Positions 1 through 5,674 of a stretch of 5,692 nt of DNA are shown here, in pieces. Source of the DNA: an uncultured Clostridia bacterium (GTDB lineage Bacteria; Bacillota; Clostridia; Oscillospirales; Ruminococcaceae); the NCBI GenBank assembly GCA_947427325.1, contig CANEHP010000148.1, positions 1 to 5,692 on the forward strand, in the 5' to 3' direction. Position numbers and translations under genes: made by a program. Positions within the stretch are counted from its first letter, which is position 1. The number at the start of each line of letters is the position of its first letter. The notes beneath the pieces were generated by a model. The model was not told where the DNA came from, did no database searches, and saw nothing but the letters and a program-made list of their open reading frames with translations.

Positions 1-35
1 AAGAGGAAGAGGAAGAGGAAGAGGAAAAACAATAA
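1..35 (+). CDS. 3' end of an upstream gene with a poly-glutamate tail (partial)
   Basis: Read in the frame starting at base 3, the sequence gives eight glutamates (alternating GAG and GAA), then K, Q and a TAA stop at 33-35. This fits the acidic C-terminal tail of a gene that begins before the window. The other two frames are also open here but would give Lys-Arg or Arg-Gly repeats, which are less likely as protein ends. In many Clostridia the gene before rimO is the DNA translocase ftsK/spoIIIE, so that is the natural guess. Nothing in these 11 codons proves it. The rimO start lies 82 bases downstream with no convincing terminator between, so the genes may be co-transcribed. Confidence 0.35.
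   Translation, partial: EEEEEEEEKQ
3..26 (+). repeat. GAGGAA hexanucleotide tandem repeat, four copies
   Basis: Four exact GAGGAA units lie in a row, and the window begins within a probable further copy. Read as codons they give Glu-Glu pairs. The purine-rich tract could change length by slippage in steps of two residues without a frameshift. Its full length cannot be seen because it is cut by the window edge. Confidence 0.75.
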
Positions 36-117
36 CAACAATACCCTTAACGGGTGCAAAAGCGAACATAAAAACCCGAATGCAGTTCAAAAAATAAAGG
101 AATCAGAGGTCTTTTTA

Positions 118-1443
118 ATGAAGGAAATAAAGGTAGGAATGGTCTCCCTCGGCTGCCCCAAAAACCAGTGCGACGCCGAGCTTATGATGAAAAAAATACA
201 CGACGCAGGCTATAAGCTCGTATCCGAGCCGGGGCTTGCCGACGTGGTAATAATAAACACCTGCGGCTTTATACAGTCCGCCAAGGAAGAAGCCATCGAG
301 GAAATCATGGAGGCGGTAAACCGCAAAAACGACAACATCAATAAAAAAATAATAGTAACGGGCTGCCTTGCCCAAAGATACACCAAGCTTATGGACGAGG
401 AATTTCCCGAGGTTGACGCAGTTTTGGGCTTAGGCTGCAACGGCGATATCGTTGCCGCACTTGAGGACGTTTTAAAGGATAAAAGAGTAATAAGGGAAAC
501 CGCCGTGGGCAATTACAATATAGAGGGGGACAGACTGATGTCCACCATGTCACATTACGCCTATCTGAGAATTGCGGACGGCTGCGACAACCGCTGCACC
601 TACTGTGCGATTCCCTATATAAGAGGGCATTTCAGAAGCAGACCTATGGAAAATCTTGTGAAGGAGGCGGAGGGCTTAGCGGAAAAGGGAGTAAGGGAGC
701 TTATTCTCATCGCTCAGGACACCACCCGCTACGGACTTGACCTGTACAAAAGGCTTATGCTTCCCGAGCTTTTAAACAGGCTTTGCGAAATTGAGGGCAT
801 TAAGTGGATAAGGCTTTTATACTGCTACCCCGAAAGAGTGACGGAGGAGCTGATAGAGGTTATGGCGGCACAGGAAAAGGTTATCCCTTACATAGATATC
901 CCCATTCAGCACTGCAACGGGGATATTTTAAAGGCAATGAACAGGCAGGGCGACCAACAGACCTTGCAGGAGCTTTTTGAAAGGCTGCGAAGGAGAATCC
1001 CCGGTCTTATTCTTCGCACCACGCTGATTACGGGTTTTCCCGGGGAAACGGAGGATCGGTTTGAGGAGCTTGCGGAATTTGTCAACACCGTTAAGTTCGA
1101 GCACTTAGGCTGCTTCCCCTACTCGAGAGAGGAGGACACCCCTGCGGCAAAAATGGAAAACCAGATCCCCGAATCCGAGAAAAAGCACAGAGCGGAAATT
1201 ATTACCGAGCAGCAGGAGGTAAGAGCCGCAGATTTCTGCGAGAAGCAGACGGGAAAGGTGTTTGAAACGGTAGTGGAGGGTTATGACAGATATTTTGAAA
1301 TGTACTTCGGCAGAAACTATATGTATGCTCCCGAAATAGACGGAATGGTTTATTTTAGGGGCAAGGGACTTAAAACAGGGCAGTTTGTCAATGTTAAAAT
1401 TACCGAAAGTATGGAAAATAATTTAATTGGAGAAATCGTCTGA
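118..1443 (+). CDS. rimO: Ribosomal protein S12 methylthiotransferase RimO
   Basis: A radical-SAM methylthiotransferase that adds a methylthio group to the beta-carbon of a conserved aspartate in ribosomal protein S12, using two 4Fe-4S clusters. It acts in the cytoplasm. The 441 residues match the family's usual length. The N-terminal MTTase domain (about 4-125) has its three cluster cysteines at C13 (in SLGCPKNQCD), C49 (NTCGF) and C83 (TGCLAQ). The radical SAM domain (about 145-370) has CxxxCxxC at C156, C160 and C163. A TRAM domain covers about 377-441 and includes GRNYMYAPEIDG. The CPKNQCD and APEIDG motifs favour RimO over the tRNA enzymes MiaB and MtaB. The ATG at 118 is preceded by GAGG at 106-109 and places the first cysteine where the family has it. 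The same frame is open back to base 1, but it contains no upstream ATG. It is probably the first recognisable gene of an operon with pgsA, 39 bases downstream. Confidence 0.96.
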   Translation: MKEIKVGMVSLGCPKNQCDAELMMKKIHDAGYKLVSEPGLADVVIINTCGFIQSAKEEAIEEIMEAVNRKNDNINKKIIVTGCLAQRYTKLMDEEFPEVDAVLGLGCNGDIVAALEDVLKDKRVIRETAVGNYNIEGDRLMSTMSHYAYLRIADGCDNRCTYCAIPYIRGHFRSRPMENLVKEAEGLAEKGVRELILIAQDTTRYGLDLYKRLMLPELLNRLCEIEGIKWIRLLYCYPERVTEELIEVMAAQEKVIPYIDIPIQHCNGDILKAMNRQGDQQTLQELFERLRRRIPGLILRTTLITGFPGETEDRFEELAEFVNTVKFEHLGCFPYSREEDTPAAKMENQIPESEKKHRAEIITEQQEVRAADFCEKQTGKVFETVVEGYDRYFEMYFGRNYMYAPEIDGMVYFRGKGLKTGQFVNVKITESMENNLIGEIV

Positions 1444-1470
1444 TCGGTACACGGTTTTCAAAAGCAAAAG

Positions 1471-1475
1471 AGGAG
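1471..1475 (+). promoter_or_regulatory. Ribosome binding site setting the GTG start of pgsA
   Basis: AGGAG sits seven bases before the GTG at 1483. No ATG in the same frame gives a family-like N-terminus, whereas GTG yields MNLPNKLSLARI, the usual beginning of PgsA. The site therefore decides the start. Confidence 0.8.
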
Positions 1476-1482
1476 TAGTATT

Positions 1483-2058
1483 GTGAATCTTCCTAATAAA
1501 TTATCATTGGCAAGGATAATTGCCGTACCTTTTTATGTAATATGTATGCTGCGCAACGACATACCCCTGAATTACCTTTGGGCGCTTATTATCTTTATTT
1601 TAGCGTCCCTTACCGATATGATAGACGGAAAGATCGCCAGAAGGCAGGGCTTGGTAACCGACTTGGGAAAATTTCTCGATCCCTTGGCGGATAAAATACT
1701 CGTAAGCTCCGCCCTTATATGTATGGCGGATCTGCACTGGTGCTATTCCTTTATGGTGATCATCATTATTGCAAGAGAATTTATCGTATCCGGCTTAAGG
1801 CTTATAGCGGCGGGAAACAGAGATCATGTGGTTATTGCGGCGGGAATATGGGGAAAGCTTAAAACGGCTGTAACCATGTGCTCCATCGGGTTTATAACGG
1901 GAATGCATATCTTTTCCGTAAATTTCAGCCTGCTGCCTGACGATTTTCCCATAAGACAGATCTCGGAAATCCTTATGTACATATGTACATTCTTGACCAT
2001 TATAAGCGGCGGTGTTTATCTTAAGAATTATTGGCACTTATTTACCAAGAGTAAATGA
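1483..2058 (+). CDS. pgsA: CDP-diacylglycerol--glycerol-3-phosphate 3-phosphatidyltransferase
   Basis: An integral membrane enzyme that joins CDP-diacylglycerol and glycerol-3-phosphate to make phosphatidylglycerolphosphate, the committed step to phosphatidylglycerol and cardiolipin. The CDP-alcohol phosphatidyltransferase signature D-x2-DG-x2-AR-x8-G-x3-D-x3-D is complete: D45, D48, G49, A52, R53, G62, D66 and D70. These aspartates bind the metal and the CDP group. The MNLPNKLSLARI start and the later WGKLKTAVTM segment (near residue 125) are typical of PgsA rather than of phosphatidylserine or cardiolipin synthases of the same superfamily. Several hydrophobic helices are visible, at about 30-45, 72-100, 118-140 and 163-182. 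At 191 residues the protein is of normal length. It starts 39 bases after rimO, and its stop lies 16 bases before the next ATG, so the three genes look co-transcribed. Confidence 0.95.
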   Translation: MNLPNKLSLARIIAVPFYVICMLRNDIPLNYLWALIIFILASLTDMIDGKIARRQGLVTDLGKFLDPLADKILVSSALICMADLHWCYSFMVIIIIAREFIVSGLRLIAAGNRDHVVIAAGIWGKLKTAVTMCSIGFITGMHIFSVNFSLLPDDFPIRQISEILMYICTFLTIISGGVYLKNYWHLFTKSK

Positions 2059-2060
2059 GA

Positions 2061-2066
2061 AGGAGG
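2061..2066 (+). promoter_or_regulatory. Ribosome binding site deciding the start of the zinc-ribbon gene
   Basis: A full AGGAGG lies eight bases before the ATG at 2075 and just behind the pgsA stop at 2056-2058. The reading frame extends back to an ATG at 2012 inside pgsA. That start has no such site and would put 21 unrelated residues before the zinc ribbon, so 2075 is preferred. Confidence 0.85.
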
Positions 2067-2074
2067 GTATCTTT

Positions 2075-3247
2075 ATGAAATGCAGCAAATGCGGCACGGA
2101 AAACCAAAGCGGCAAATTCTGCCAAGAGTGCGGAGAACTGTTGGAGGAACAGAGGGAAGAAGGAAAAAACGAACGAGAAAACGAACGAAAAAACGAACGA
2201 AAAAACGAACGAGAAAATGAACGGACGGAAGAGCTTAAAAAGGGTAAACGCAAAAACGAAAAGGCGGCAAAGAACCATAAGGAAGATAATAAAGAAAAAG
2301 CCGCCGGTAAAGAAGCTAAAGAAGCTGATGAAAATATCCCTCAATCACAGGATGAAGAGCAGGCGGAGGATGATGTAAGGGAAGCCTTGCATAACTTGGA
2401 AAAATACGAGCAGGGAACTATTACCGACCCTAAGGACAAACCCAAGGATAAGAAAAAAAGCTTCCTATACCCTCAAAATCCTATGCTGTGGTCATTTTTA
2501 TGGCTTTTGTTTTTCGGGGTAATTTTGGGAGCGCTGTCCGCAATATTTTTCGGTACGGATTTAGAGGGCAAGGAAACGGTGTTCGGAATTATCTTTGCAA
2601 TATTTGCGGCAGCGGTTTTGGGTATAGATTTTATATATTATTTCCCTGCCGCCTTGCAGCTTGACAGGCTTCTTAAGGGAAAGGGCGTAAGACTTGAATA
2701 CCGCCTGAAAAATTACGAGCTGATAGAGATAGCGGAAAAGGCGAAAAAGCGCAACAGGGGCTTTTACCTTGCAATAGGGCTTTTCGGTCTTGCATTCACA
2801 ATATATTATATATACATTTTGGCGACTACCGTACAGCAGACGACTCTTATGTGGATAAGCCTTATTTTCAGCACCGGCGTGTTTATAATCTGTGCAGCGC
2901 TGTTTTTTGTAATGCCCAAATTCAACTACGGCAAAACTATGGAAAACGGCAGCAGAGTAATTATCGGCAATAAGTCGGTATACTACGGCGGCACATATTA
3001 TCACTGGAGAAAGGTACAGCCCGACGCAACCTTCGGAAAGGTAAACACCAAAAAGCATGAGCTGGAGATAACCTTTACACAGGAATTTAAAAACGGAAAG
3101 TCTCAAAAGCAGAGAGTGGAGCTATACGCTCCCGATACTTCTCTCAGGGAAATAACAAGGCTTTTGGAGGAATATGAAAAGAGCAATAAAAAGTATAGGG
3201 AGAAAAAGGAAGAAACCTCGGAGGTAAACGGAAAGCCCGTTTCTTAA
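2075..3247 (+). CDS. Zinc-ribbon membrane protein with charged KNER/ENER-repeat linker, function unknown
   Basis: I do not recognise a named family for this 390-residue protein. It opens with a four-cysteine zinc ribbon (C3, C6, C16, C19) of the kind common at the N-terminus of clostridial membrane proteins. A very charged, probably disordered linker follows (about 21-130). It includes five (K/E)NER tetrapeptides at 31-50 and many Lys/Glu residues. Four hydrophobic membrane segments lie at about 137-160, 169-192, 229-253 and 258-280, with a short charged loop between the second and third. The last 110 residues are soluble and rich in beta-like patterns (VIIGNKSVYYGG, ELEITFTQEF), ending in a helix around 355-370. 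This layout resembles small PH-like domains of bacterial membrane proteins, but that is inference. Both ends should lie in the cytoplasm. It sits 16 bases after pgsA and is likely coupled to it, which hints at a membrane-related role without proving one. Confidence 0.85.
   Translation: MKCSKCGTENQSGKFCQECGELLEEQREEGKNERENERKNERKNERENERTEELKKGKRKNEKAAKNHKEDNKEKAAGKEAKEADENIPQSQDEEQAEDDVREALHNLEKYEQGTITDPKDKPKDKKKSFLYPQNPMLWSFLWLLFFGVILGALSAIFFGTDLEGKETVFGIIFAIFAAAVLGIDFIYYFPAALQLDRLLKGKGVRLEYRLKNYELIEIAEKAKKRNRGFYLAIGLFGLAFTIYYIYILATTVQQTTLMWISLIFSTGVFIICAALFFVMPKFNYGKTMENGSRVIIGNKSVYYGGTYYHWRKVQPDATFGKVNTKKHELEITFTQEFKNGKSQKQRVELYAPDTSLREITRLLEEYEKSNKKYREKKEETSEVNGKPVS
2165..2224 (+). repeat. 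12-bp in-frame tandem repeat, five copies
   Basis: Five 12-base units of the form RAAAAYGAACGR encode K/E-N-E-R and lie back to back within the linker of the zinc-ribbon protein. Copies differ at only a few bases, mainly the first codon (AAA or GAA) and, in the last copy, the Asn and Arg codons. Because the unit is a multiple of three, gain or loss of copies would change linker length and keep the frame. Confidence 0.9.
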
Positions 3248-3310
3248 AAGATTTTTAATGCAAGGAGGTATTTACGGCATTGTGATTTTTGCGGTATTCC
3301 TTTATTGAAA

Positions 3311-3339
3311 TGTAAAAAATGCAAAATAAATGTTATACT
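3311..3339 (+). promoter_or_regulatory. Candidate extended -10 promoter for the GH31 transcript or a small RNA
   Basis: TGTTATACT at 3331-3339 is an extended -10 box (TG, one base, TATACT). Seventeen bases upstream, at 3311-3316, is a poor -35, TGTAAA. A better-looking TTGAAA at 3305-3310 is 23 bases away, which is too far. Initiation would fall near 3346 and give the GH31 gene a leader of about 170 bases. The box overlaps the left end of a palindrome, so part of its likeness to a promoter could be chance. Confidence 0.45.
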
Positions 3340-3493
3340 AATTCTTAATTAAAATAAGACAAAGCCGGCGGGTGGGGCGTTCCTGATCAAGGAAGTCCCG
3401 ACGCAGGAATATGCGGATATTTCAAGTCGGGCTGACACAGAGCAGGGACGCCCCGGTCGGTGGATTTGTCTGATTTTTATTAAGATTTAGTAT
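3335..3493. repeat. Large imperfect palindrome (159 bp), MITE-like or structured leader
   Basis: Bases 3335-3363 and 3465-3493 are inverted copies that pair at 26 of 29 positions. Inside them, in the same register, 3374-3385 pairs with 3443-3454 (12 pairs, one G-U) and 3397-3402 pairs with 3426-3431 (six pairs). At the centre 3407-3412 pairs with 3417-3422 around a GCGG loop. The outer arms are AT-rich and the core GC-rich. TAAAT occurs on both sides (3327-3331 and 3494-3498) and could be a target duplication, though this is weak in such AT-rich DNA. No open reading frame of note lies inside. It could be a non-autonomous mobile repeat, the folded leader of the GH31 mRNA, or both. Confidence 0.8.
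3358..3480 (+). ncRNA. Possible structured RNA (small RNA or 5' leader element)
   Basis: If transcribed rightward from the candidate promoter, this segment would form a long hairpin closed by GACAAA/TTTGTC. A stem of seven straight G-C-rich pairs (3374-3380 with 3448-3454) extends by five more. The core has two choices: TTCCT at 3380-3384 can pair with AGGAA at 3390-3394 as a small hairpin, or with the CAGGGA region at 3443-3448. The first choice would make a three-way junction with the CCCGAC/GTCGGG hairpin. The closing stem is followed by TGATTTTTATT, a loose U-tract. I could not match it to any riboswitch class I know. It lies 35 bases before the GH31 start. Confidence 0.35.
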
Positions 3494-3514
3494 TAAATAT
3501 AAGGAGGAAATAAA

Positions 3515-5512
3515 ATGATCAGATTTTTTGAGGAAAGCGGCGCACTTGTGGTAAGGCTGAGAAACGAAACTCTCCGCATTGAGGGCTGGGGCAGGAACGC
3601 TCTGCGTGTCAGAGCCACTCTTTTGAAAAAAATGCCCGAGCAGGCTCATGCCCTTACCGAAAAGGCGGAGCATAGCGCAAAGGTAGCCGTTAACAATTCG
3701 GCGGAGTGCGCCGAGATCGTAAACGGAAAGCTTAAGGCGACCGTTAACAATGTGGGCGTCATCTGCTTCTATAAGGACGACAAGCTTATTTTACAGGAAT
3801 ATTACAGCTTTTACTACGGCTCGATCCGCAAAGGGCCTATCTGCTATAAAATACGTTCCCGTGAATACAAGGGGCTTGCCTCGGAGGATTTTAAAATAAC
3901 CCTGCGCTTTGAATCCGACCCCGATGAAAAGCTTTTCGGTATGGGTCAGTATCAGATGCCCATTCTCAATCTGAAGGGTACAGTTCTGCCGCTGGAGCAG
4001 AGAAATTCACAGGTAAGCGTACCGTTCCTTGTATCAAGCAAGGGCTACGGTATGCTTTGGAACAACCCCGCAACAGGCGAGGCGGCATTCGGCACAAACA
4101 TCACCAAATGGACAGCCGATGAAAGCGACATGATCGACTATTGGATAACCGCCGAAGATACCCCTGCCGATTTAGTTCGCAATTACACGGAATGTGTGGG
4201 ACGAGCGCCTGTTATGAGTCCCGATTATCTTGGACTGTGGCAGTGCAAGCTGCGTTACCGTACACCCGACGAGGTGCTGGAGGTTGCAAGAAAATACAAG
4301 GAGCTTGGTATTAAGCTTGACGTTATTGTTATTGACTTTTTCCACTGGCCTTATCAGGGAGATTGGAGATTTGACGAAAAATATTGGAGCAGGGACGCAG
4401 TAAAGGCAATGACGGACGAGCTGCACGGCATGGGCACAAAGGTTATGGTTTCCGTATGGCCGTCGGTGGATAACCGCAGCGAAAACTACTATGAAATGGA
4501 GCAGAAAGGACTGCTCAGCGCAACCGATATAGGCTCGGCTCAGACCTATGACTATCAGGGCGACTGCGGAACGGTTGATTTCTTCAACCCCGAAGCGCAG
4601 GAATTTGTTTGGGAAAAGTGCAAAAAGAACTACCGGGAGCTGGGCATCGACCTGTTTTGGCTTGATAACTCCGAGCCGGACAGCACAACCTATGATTTTG
4701 AAAACTATCGTTACCACACCGGAAGAGGATCTAAGGTAGGATGCGAATATCCCAAAAAATATGTAGAGGCGTTTTACAACGGTATGGCGGCGGAGGGCGA
4801 TTTTGACAGCGTAAACCTTGTCCGTTCGGCTTGGGTCGGCAGTCAGAAGTACCGTGCTCTTATCTGGACAGGCGACATTCAGTCTAACTTTGAGTCCTTT
4901 AAGGATCAGGTAATAGCGGGACAAAATATGGGACTTGCAGGTATTCCCTGGTGGACTACCGATATCGGCGGCTTTATGACCGACGACTGCCGCAGTCCCG
5001 AATTTGTGGAGCTGCTGATACGCTGGTATCAGTATGCTGTGTTCTGTCCTATTTTGCGTATGCACGGCTCTCGCGGACCCGGTGATATACCCGCTCTCGA
5101 CGACAGGAATTTCGGCGGAGGATATCTTTACACAGGTCACCCCAACGAGATATGGAGCTACGGTGAAGAATGCTTTGAGATTATGAAAAAATGGCTGAAT
5201 ATCCGTCTTTCCCTTAAGGATTATATAGCCGGACTTATGGAGGAAGCCGCAGAAACAGGAGCGCCTCTCATCAGAACAATGTTTTATGAATTTCCCCATG
5301 ACGAGAAGTGTTGGTCGGTTTCGGATCAGTATATGTTTGGCGGCGAATACCTTGTTGCGCCCATACTCAGTTTCGGAGCAAGAGAAAGAGAGGTATATCT
5401 TCCCTCGGGAAAATGGGAGAGTCTGGAGGATAAAAAGGTTTACGAGGGCGGTAGGACCGTTACCGCCAATGCGCCTCTCGACGTTATGCCCGTATTCAGA
5501 AAAATAGGATAA
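3515..5512 (+). CDS. Glycoside hydrolase family 31 (alpha-glucosidase/alpha-xylosidase type)
   Basis: A retaining exo-acting alpha-glycosidase that should release alpha-linked glucose or xylose from the non-reducing end of short oligosaccharides. GH31 hallmarks are in order. DVIVIDFFHWP (269-279) is in the substrate pocket. The nucleophile is D384 in WLDNSEPD, and R437 lies in VRSAWVGSQ. The acid/base is D454 in IWTGDIQSNFESF. IPWWTTDIGGF follows at 477-487, and RMHG (515-518) completes the site. An N-terminal beta-sandwich covers about 1-235, the catalytic barrel about 236-560, and a small C-terminal sandwich the rest. WLDxxEP resembles alpha-xylosidases and related transferases more than the maltase form (W.DMNEP), but substrate cannot be settled. 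There is no signal peptide, so it is probably cytoplasmic and would need a transporter encoded elsewhere. At 665 residues it ends soon after the proximal C-terminal domain (VMPVFRKIG), where many relatives continue. The ATG at 3515 follows AGGAGG at 3502-3507. It is probably transcribed alone. Confidence 0.93.
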   Translation: MIRFFEESGALVVRLRNETLRIEGWGRNALRVRATLLKKMPEQAHALTEKAEHSAKVAVNNSAECAEIVNGKLKATVNNVGVICFYKDDKLILQEYYSFYYGSIRKGPICYKIRSREYKGLASEDFKITLRFESDPDEKLFGMGQYQMPILNLKGTVLPLEQRNSQVSVPFLVSSKGYGMLWNNPATGEAAFGTNITKWTADESDMIDYWITAEDTPADLVRNYTECVGRAPVMSPDYLGLWQCKLRYRTPDEVLEVARKYKELGIKLDVIVIDFFHWPYQGDWRFDEKYWSRDAVKAMTDELHGMGTKVMVSVWPSVDNRSENYYEMEQKGLLSATDIGSAQTYDYQGDCGTVDFFNPEAQEFVWEKCKKNYRELGIDLFWLDNSEPDSTTYDFENYRYHTGRGSKVGCEYPKKYVEAFYNGMAAEGDFDSVNLVRSAWVGSQKYRALIWTGDIQSNFESFKDQVIAGQNMGLAGIPWWTTDIGGFMTDDCRSPEFVELLIRWYQYAVFCPILRMHGSRGPGDIPALDDRNFGGGYLYTGHPNEIWSYGEECFEIMKKWLNIRLSLKDYIAGLMEEAAETGAPLIRTMFYEFPHDEKCWSVSDQYMFGGEYLVAPILSFGAREREVYLPSGKWESLEDKKVYEGGRTVTANAPLDVMPVFRKIG

Positions 5513-5520
5513 AAGCAGGA

Positions 5521-5540
5521 CGGAATCAGGGATAATTCCG
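5521..5540 (+). other. Short hairpin just after the GH31 stop
   Basis: CGGAAT and ATTCCG form a perfect six-base stem around an eight-base loop, nine bases after the stop codon. No T-tract follows, so it is not a classical terminator. It may be the degenerate first member of the downstream repeats, since AATCAGGGATAAT at 5524 resembles their AATCAAGGATAAT. Confidence 0.4.
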
Positions 5541-5576
5541 ACTGTGCATATATCGGGGAAAACAGTATAAAATCAA

Positions 5577-5615
5577 GGATAATGTCGGAAAAACGTTTTT
5601 TGTTATGCCTTTTTT
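5577..5615 (+). terminator. Terminator-like hairpin, first repeat copy
   Basis: GGATAA (5577-5582) pairs with TTATGCC (5603-5609) with one bulged G. An inner A5/T5 pairing surrounds CG, and six T residues follow at 5610-5615. It lies 65 bases after the GH31 stop. The stem is AT-rich and therefore weaker than a typical intrinsic terminator. Confidence 0.45.
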
Positions 5616-5636
5616 CGGAAAAAGGTGTATAATCAA

Positions 5637-5674
5637 GGATAATGTCGAAAAACGTTTTTCCGTTATTCTTTTTT
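5637..5674 (+). terminator. Terminator-like hairpin, second repeat copy
   Basis: GGATAA (5637-5642) pairs fully with TTATTC (5663-5668, one G-U). An inner CG-AAAAA/TTTTT-CG stem carries one bulged C, and six T residues follow at 5669-5674. The outer stem bases differ from those of the first copy yet still pair, which suggests the hairpin itself is kept. Confidence 0.45.

Noticed and set aside
43..78. Small inverted repeats between the upstream gene and rimO (ACCC/GGGT and CGGGT/ACCCG)
   Set aside because: The stems are only four or five bases and no T-run follows, so neither a terminator nor an operator can be supported.
1..117. Extension of rimO upstream, since its frame stays open to the window edge
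   Set aside because: There is no ATG in that frame before 118. The translated stretch is Lys-Arg and Asn-rich and unlike the family, and the ATG at 118 gives the normal RimO N-terminus.
2012..2074. A longer start for the zinc-ribbon gene inside pgsA
   Set aside because: The AGGAGG at 2061-2066 and the zinc ribbon beginning right after the ATG at 2075 mark the real start. The 21 extra residues look like out-of-frame pgsA.
2561..3106. A 181-codon minus-strand frame opposite the zinc-ribbon gene
   Set aside because: It looks like a shadow of the coding strand, with a His/Tyr/Cys-rich, low-complexity product. The plus-strand protein has a zinc ribbon, clear membrane helices and a strong start site.
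3466..3496. A second possible promoter (TTGTCT with TATTAA) in the right arm of the palindrome
   Set aside because: The spacing is 19 bases and both boxes are poor. Transcription would start within the GH31 ribosome binding site.
3327..3498. CRISPR or retron element in the GH31 upstream gap
   Set aside because: There is one palindrome, with no regularly spaced direct repeats and no reverse transcriptase or Cas gene in the window.
4172..5299. A 375-codon open frame on the minus strand inside the GH31 gene
   Set aside because: The plus-strand frame carries every GH31 catalytic motif over the same bases. The antisense product shows no recognisable domain, and I saw no ribosome binding site for it.
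5628..5633. A perfect TATAAT inside the second downstream repeat, suggesting a promoter
   Set aside because: No acceptable -35 lies 16-18 bases upstream and the first copy reads TATAAA. In AT-rich repeat DNA this is likely chance.
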